Positions 37,092 through 41,719 of a stretch of 41,719 bases of DNA are shown here, piece by piece. Every line of letters begins with the position of its first letter. Within the stretch, counting starts at the first letter, position 1. The position numbers and the translations under genes were made by a program. The stretch is from Paracoccaceae bacterium. Its GTDB lineage: Bacteria; Pseudomonadota; Alphaproteobacteria; Rhodobacterales; Rhodobacteraceae. Location: positions 1 through 41,719 of the forward strand of contig JACZKR010000078.1 in NCBI GenBank assembly GCA_014859945.1, given 5' to 3'. The notes beneath the pieces were generated by a model. The model had not been told where the DNA came from. It did no database searches and saw only the letters and a list, made by a program, of their open reading frames with translations.

Positions 37092-38628
37092 CCCGCTCCG
37101 CCCCCGTCCGCGTCAGGCGGTAGAAGCCGGGCGTCATATCCTGCCATTCCCCCGCTGTGCCGTCCGGCCAGATCACCCGCAGTTGCGTTGCGGTGGCGGC
37201 GCCAAGCCCGAAATGGTGCCAGCCCATCTGGCCGCTGGCATGGCCGCCGCCCACCGTCACCTCACGCCGTTGCGGGCGGGGCGTATCCAGTTCGATCCAT
37301 GCGCCCACGGCATCGCGGTTCGGCCCGTCATCTGACAGGCGGACCGAGATGAAAGCCCCGGCGCCTTCGGTGGTGTTGCGCCAGATCTGCGGCGGTTCGC
37401 GGCGGTTCACCACGATCAGGTCCAGCAGGCCGTCGCGGTTGAAATCGGCCAGCGCGGCGCCCCGGGCGGTGCCCATGCTGGCGACGCCTGCAGCCTCTCC
37501 GGTTTCGTGAAACATGCCGGCATCGTCCTGCATCAGCAGGTTGTTCGGATCGGCCTGCGCGAAGTCGGGCATCTGATCGACATTGCCCTTGGCGATGAAC
37601 AGATCGTCCAGACCATCGTTGTTCACATCGTCAAACTGCGCATGCCAGCCGGTCGAGGGGCGAATGTCACCGCCGGTATAGGGGCGGTGGGCGGTGGCAC
37701 CACGGGCGAAGGCCACATCGGCATAGTCGGGCAAGCCGTTCGCGGATTCGGTCAGCGACTGCAGCTTGTTGTCGGCCATCGAGGTCAGGAAAAGCTCGGT
37801 GTCGCCATCGGCATCAAGGTCGCGGCTGGCGATGCCCATGCCCCAGATGCGCAGGCGTTTCCAGCCCTCGGCCTCGGTATAAAGGCGGGGCGGCTGGCCT
37901 GCCGGAAGATGCCAAAGCTGTTCCTGCCCGCCCTTGTAATATTCACGGTCGTTCGACACCCGCAGGTCCACCTGCCCCGTGCCGGCCCAGTCGGAAAACA
38001 GGATCGACAGCGCGCAGAAGCTGGGCGTCAGGGGCAAAGGCGGGGCAAAGCCGCCTTTAGCGCCGGGGCGGTGCAGCCAGTTGTCGGTGCAGGACCCCCA
38101 GGGAAAGGCATCCTGCATGCGGTCGATGTAGTTGCCCACGGCCAGCGTCGGCCATGTCGCCCCCTTTTCCCATGTGGCGGAAAAGGCGGTGGACCAGGCA
38201 TCGCCGCCGTCAAAGCCCCAATCCGCGCTGGCATCGGCAAAGCGGCAGTCGCCCAACCCGCGCATCAGCATGTTGGCGCCCACCCGCATCAGCGCCAGAT
38301 CGGTGATACCGTCGCCGTCCACGTCCAGCGGCCAGGCCCCGCTGACGGCTTCAACCCCGGCGCCGCTGTCCACCGCTTCAAACCGCAGCGCGCCGCCGGT
38401 TTCGGAAAGGTTGCGGTAAAGCCCCGCCTTGCCGGCGCCACCCGCCAGAAAGACATCGTCGCGCAGGTCGCCGTCGCAGTCGAACACCGCAACGCCGCCG
38501 CCCACCATGTATTCCCAATCGCCCAGATAGGGCGTGGCAAGGCCGGCGGTCGCGGTTTCCTCGGCAAAGCGCGGTTCCTGCGCCATGCCGGGAGTGGCCA
38601 GAAGGGTCAGCAGCAGAAGGGCACGCAT
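37081..38628 (-). CDS. CRTAC1-like FG-GAP/VCBS repeat protein with ASPIC/UnbV C-terminal domain
   Basis: Repeated D-x-D-x-D-G calcium-binding-like motifs (DCDGDLRDDVFLAGG, DVDGDGITDLALM, DLDADGDTELFL, DVNNDGLDDLFI, DFNRDGLLDLIV); C-terminal RREVTVGGGHASGQMGWHHFGLG. Confidence 0.88.
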   Translation of the reverse strand: MRALLLLTLLATPGMAQEPRFAEETATAGLATPYLGDWEYMVGGGVAVFDCDGDLRDDVFLAGGAGKAGLYRNLSETGGALRFEAVDSGAGVEAVSGAWPLDVDGDGITDLALMRVGANMLMRGLGDCRFADASADWGFDGGDAWSTAFSATWEKGATWPTLAVGNYIDRMQDAFPWGSCTDNWLHRPGAKGGFAPPLPLTPSFCALSILFSDWAGTGQVDLRVSNDREYYKGGQEQLWHLPAGQPPRLYTEAEGWKRLRIWGMGIASRDLDADGDTELFLTSMADNKLQSLTESANGLPDYADVAFARGATAHRPYTGGDIRPSTGWHAQFDDVNNDGLDDLFIAKGNVDQMPDFAQADPNNLLMQDDAGMFHETGEAAGVASMGTARGAALADFNRDGLLDLIVVNRREPPQIWRNTTEGAGAFISVRLSDDGPNRDAVGAWIELDTPRPQRREVTVGGGHASGQMGWHHFGLGAATATQLRVIWPDGTAGEWQDMTPGFYRLTRTGAERVTP

Positions 38629-39974
38629 CAGGCGTCCTTTCGCGTGGTCAGCCGGTTCACGGCGGCGGCCACGCAGGCGCCCTGTGCCAGCCCCTGCTCG
38701 ATCGCCGCACGAAAGTGGATACCGCCGTAAAGGCGCGAGATGGCGGCCTCTTCCGCCGCGGCGGCAAAGCTGGGGAAGTTGCGCACCGGCAGACCGTCAT
38801 CTTCGTGCGTGGCGTCACTGAAGGCGAAGCCTTCGCCAAAAAGATCGGTCAGCACCCCCGCGGCCGCCCCCGACTGCGTCGAATGGCCCGAGGGGTATTC
38901 GGGGAAAGGCGGCGTGATCAGCAGCGGTTCCCACTTGGGGTCCATCACCCGGCGGATATAGGTGACGGGACGGACGAGATCATATTCGAACTTCGATTTC
39001 CAGCAGCAGATGAAGGCATCCGAAACCGCCATCCCCAGCCGCGCCAGAACCTCGGCCCGGCGGTCGGCCGGGGTCTGGTCACGTTCAAAGATCTGCATCG
39101 CGATGGCAATCCAGTGGCCGGGCGGCGTGGGCGACAGCATCGGGTCATCCGACCAGAACCGCGCGATCAGCTTCTGCTCATCCGTCAGGGCCGCCTTGGC
39201 GTCGTGAACCTCTTTCGCTTCAAGATAGAAGGCCGATCCGGGCTCTTCGCTGTAGGCGGGCGGCGGGGGCAGGCCGCAGCTGGCGGCCGAGGGCAGGGTG
39301 AAGGGCCGCACATCACCCCAATGGGGCAGAAGCGGCGCCTGTTGCTGGGCGATGCGGCTGGTCGGCACCCATTGCGCCGGGCTGCGGCTGGCCGGATCGA
39401 CGGTGTCATGGGGGAAGCCCATGTTCTCGATCACCGCGCCGCCGTCACCCTCGGACCAGGCCAGAACATGCGCCACCACGGCCTGACCATGGGCGATGCT
39501 GGCCGCCGCAACGTCGGGCGCGGTGGCGGCGGACAGCTTTTCATCCATGCGCCGGGCCATGGCCTGCATGGCGCGCTGGCCCGTGGGGCCGGTATGGCTG
39601 AAAAGCCGCGCCACGCCGGCGGCCAACGCGGCGTTCAGCACCGAAGCCGCGTCAGAGGCGGCGGGTGCGGCGGGAAGGGCACCAAGCCCGCCGACCTGCC
39701 CGGCCAGCGACACCAGAGGCGCTGCACCGCCCACCAGCGATTCGTGGCAGATGATGCCCAGATAGCCAAAGGCGCGGGCGGCCACGGGGGGCGAATAGAT
39801 CGGGGTATGGCGGACAAGCTCCAGCACCAGCCGATACCAGTCATGCAGCACCGCCTCGGGCGTGGGCGCCGATGATGCCGCACGGGCCGGCAGGGCGGCG
39901 GCGACCGGAAGGCTGGCCAGCCCGGCCAGAAGACTGCGGCGGCGAAGGCGCGCAGCATCGCGTTGCAGAACCAT
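38628..39974 (-). CDS. Vanadium-dependent haloperoxidase / PAP2 superfamily protein
   Basis: EYPSGHSTQSGAAAGVLTDLFGEGF and YGGIHFRAAIEQGLAQG motifs; twin-arginine-like RRRSLLAGLASLPVAAALPARA leader. Confidence 0.85.
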   Translation of the reverse strand: MVLQRDAARLRRRSLLAGLASLPVAAALPARAASSAPTPEAVLHDWYRLVLELVRHTPIYSPPVAARAFGYLGIICHESLVGGAAPLVSLAGQVGGLGALPAAPAASDAASVLNAALAAGVARLFSHTGPTGQRAMQAMARRMDEKLSAATAPDVAAASIAHGQAVVAHVLAWSEGDGGAVIENMGFPHDTVDPASRSPAQWVPTSRIAQQQAPLLPHWGDVRPFTLPSAASCGLPPPPAYSEEPGSAFYLEAKEVHDAKAALTDEQKLIARFWSDDPMLSPTPPGHWIAIAMQIFERDQTPADRRAEVLARLGMAVSDAFICCWKSKFEYDLVRPVTYIRRVMDPKWEPLLITPPFPEYPSGHSTQSGAAAGVLTDLFGEGFAFSDATHEDDGLPVRNFPSFAAAAEEAAISRLYGGIHFRAAIEQGLAQGACVAAAVNRLTTRKDA

Positions 39975-40117
39975 CCGTTCCCCCGGTTTGTGTTTGCGCT
40001 CACATATCAGCACGTCGGGGCGTTTGCGGAAAGCCGCTTGTGATCGGCCCGGGGCGGAAATAGGGGCCGCGGCACATTGCCCTTTGCCGCCCGGCTTGCG
40101 ATACTGGGCTACCGTAT

Positions 40118-41719
40118 ATGGGTATCCGAATGTTTGCCGTAACCACCCGTCGTCTGGCCCCCATGATTGCGTTCGTGCTGTCGCTGGCCGCAGGGTCGGT
40201 TCCGGCCAAGGCGCTGGAGACGCTTGTTTTCCGCACGCCCGGCGCCGACGGCAAGCTGGAAGACATCCTGCGGGCGGCCTCGATCCTTCTGGGGGCCGAG
40301 AAAGAGGGCACGACCGAGGCGCAGGACCTGTTCACCGATGCCCGTGCGGAATACGCGGCGCTGCTGAACGCGCTTTATGCTGCCGGCTACTATTCCGGTG
40401 TGATTCACGTCTATGTCGACGGGCGTGAAGCCGCCGGCATCGCCCCGCTGGATGCGCCCGCACGTATCGACCGGATCGAGGTGGTGGTCGAACCCGGCCC
40501 GCCCTTCACGCTGGCCGGAACCCGGGTGCAGCCCCTGCCGCGCAAGACCGAACTTCCCGAGGGGTTCGCGCCCGGCAAGCCCGCCGAAAGCGGGGTGATC
40601 CTGCAGGCCGTGACCGCGGGCATCGACGCCTGGCGCGCGCGGGGCCATGCCAAGGCCGGCGTGGCGCGGCAGGATGTGGTGGCCGACCACCGCGCGCATA
40701 CCCTTTCGGCCGATATCACGCTTGACCCCGGCCCGCGCCTGCGGTTCGGCCCGCTTGCTATCACCGGGCAGGAAAGGATGCGCGTCGAACGCCTGCGCGC
40801 CATCACCGGCCTGCCCGAGGGTGAGGTTTACGACCCCGAGGATGTGAAGCGCGCCGAAGCGCGTCTGCGCCGGACCGGCGTCTTCCGCTCGATCACGCTG
40901 ACCGAGGATGACAACATCCTCGCGCCCGACCTTCTGCCGTTTACGCTGACGGTCGTCGAGGAAAAGCGGCGGCGCTACAGCTTTGGCGCCGAACTGGCCA
41001 GCCTGGATGGGGCGACGATCACGGCGGGCTGGATTCACCGCAACCTTTTCGGCGGAGCCGAGCGGCTGGAGATCAAGGGTGAGGTGACCAACATCGGCGC
41101 CCAGACCTCGGGCATCGACTATGCGCTGGGCGTCAGTCTGGCCCGTCCGGCAACCTTTACGCCCGACACCACCGTCAGCCTTTCGACCGATATCGGCCAT
41201 CTGGATGAAGAAGACTTCACCGCCGATGTTCTGGTTGTGGGGCTGAACGCGACCCATGTCTTCTCGGACAGCCTGACCGGCCGGGCCGGCCTTGGCTATG
41301 AATTTGCCCGCGTCACCGACGAAACCGGCACGACGACCTATCGCAACATGGCCTTCCCGCTGGGCCTGACATGGGACCGGCGCAACAGCCCGACCGATGC
41401 GACCAAGGGATTTTATATCGACGTCGAGGCCAAGCCGTTCCTGGGCTTCGGTGTCACCGACAGCGGCGCGCGTCTGGCGGTCGATGCCCGCGGCTATCGC
41501 GGCTTCGGAGAGCGGAACAGCTTTGTTCTGGCCGCCCGGTTTCAGCTGGGCGCGGTTCTGGGGGCCAGCCTGATCGGCACGCCGCGCAGCTATCTGTTCT
41601 ACTCGGGCGGCGGCGGCACGGTGCGGGGCCAGCCCTATCAGTCGCTGGGCGTCAACGTGCTGCGCAACGGGCCGGATTCCTTCCGCACCGGCGGGACGCA
41701 TTTCCTTGCCGCCTCGGTC
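40118..41719 (+). CDS. tamA: TamA-like autotransporter assembly complex outer-membrane protein (3' truncated by window edge)
   Basis: Manual translation of the + frame from ATG 40118: MGIRMFAVTTRRLAPMIAFVLSLAAGSVPAKALETLVFRTPGADGKLEDILRAASIL...AGYYSGVIHVYVDGREAAGIAPLDAPARIDRIEVVVEPGPPF; POTRA then beta-barrel region. Absent from the ORF track because it runs off the end. Confidence 0.88.
   Translation, partial: MGIRMFAVTTRRLAPMIAFVLSLAAGSVPAKALETLVFRTPGADGKLEDILRAASILLGAEKEGTTEAQDLFTDARAEYAALLNALYAAGYYSGVIHVYVDGREAAGIAPLDAPARIDRIEVVVEPGPPFTLAGTRVQPLPRKTELPEGFAPGKPAESGVILQAVTAGIDAWRARGHAKAGVARQDVVADHRAHTLSADITLDPGPRLRFGPLAITGQERMRVERLRAITGLPEGEVYDPEDVKRAEARLRRTGVFRSITLTEDDNILAPDLLPFTLTVVEEKRRRYSFGAELASLDGATITAGWIHRNLFGGAERLEIKGEVTNIGAQTSGIDYALGVSLARPATFTPDTTVSLSTDIGHLDEEDFTADVLVVGLNATHVFSDSLTGRAGLGYEFARVTDETGTTTYRNMAFPLGLTWDRRNSPTDATKGFYIDVEAKPFLGFGVTDSGARLAVDARGYRGFGERNSFVLAARFQLGAVLGASLIGTPRSYLFYSGGGGTVRGQPYQSLGVNVLRNGPDSFRTGGTHFLAASV

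Noticed and set aside
40090-40120. Possible heat-shock promoter CTTG...CGTATATGGG before tamA
   Set aside because: Spacer is about 14 nt rather than 17-18 and the -10 fit is poor.
40109-41701. 530-aa minus-strand ORF
   Set aside because: Antisense to the TamA-like gene, whose plus frame gives a clear signal peptide and POTRA/barrel sequence.
1-41719. tRNA/rRNA genes, transposases, integrases, prophage genes
   Set aside because: No tRNA-like T-loop (GGTTCGAATCC-type) region, rRNA segment or mobile-element protein was recognised; absence is from reading by eye, not a search.

Overview
The window is ordinary GC-rich chromosome from an alphaproteobacterium, probably Rhodobacteraceae. This rests on gene content and protein style; I ran no search. 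It carries about 45 genes. Recognisable blocks, in order: a 5'-truncated HlyD-type adaptor; a DEAD-box helicase with a repetitive basic tail; CysQ, PmbA and DUF2125 proteins; SDR and enoyl-CoA hydratase; MscS; a BaiN-like flavoprotein; a GST; the cytochrome bc1 operon (petABC); a TPP-riboswitch-controlled thiBPQ operon with thiP split by an apparent frameshift; Hpt and response regulator-PP2C phosphatase; Nudix/hslO/Nudix/cca; a two-gene ABC exporter plus an RNA methyltransferase; L,D-transpeptidase/CAP/L,D-transpeptidase; five tandem small-protein genes; hemH; comF/grxC/nitrilase/marR/brkB; an ASPIC/FG-GAP protein with a vanadium-haloperoxidase-like protein; and a 3'-truncated TamA. Two candidates stand out for novelty. 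(1) Five near-identical genes (30575-31936) encode secreted or membrane proteins of 63-69 aa. Copies 2-5 are spaced about 250 bp apart, with a GC hairpin between each pair, and the proteins differ mainly at the C-terminal tail. (2) A putative ribosome-mediated attenuator lies upstream of the ABC exporter pair: an 11-codon leader ORF (MDNGIFVRQS) with a strong Shine-Dalgarno sequence, followed by mutually exclusive hairpins. Other observations are an SD-sequestering platform on the TPP riboswitch, a perfect match to the alphaproteobacterial heat-shock promoter upstream of hslO, and an isolated 18-bp perfect hairpin at 28423-28464.
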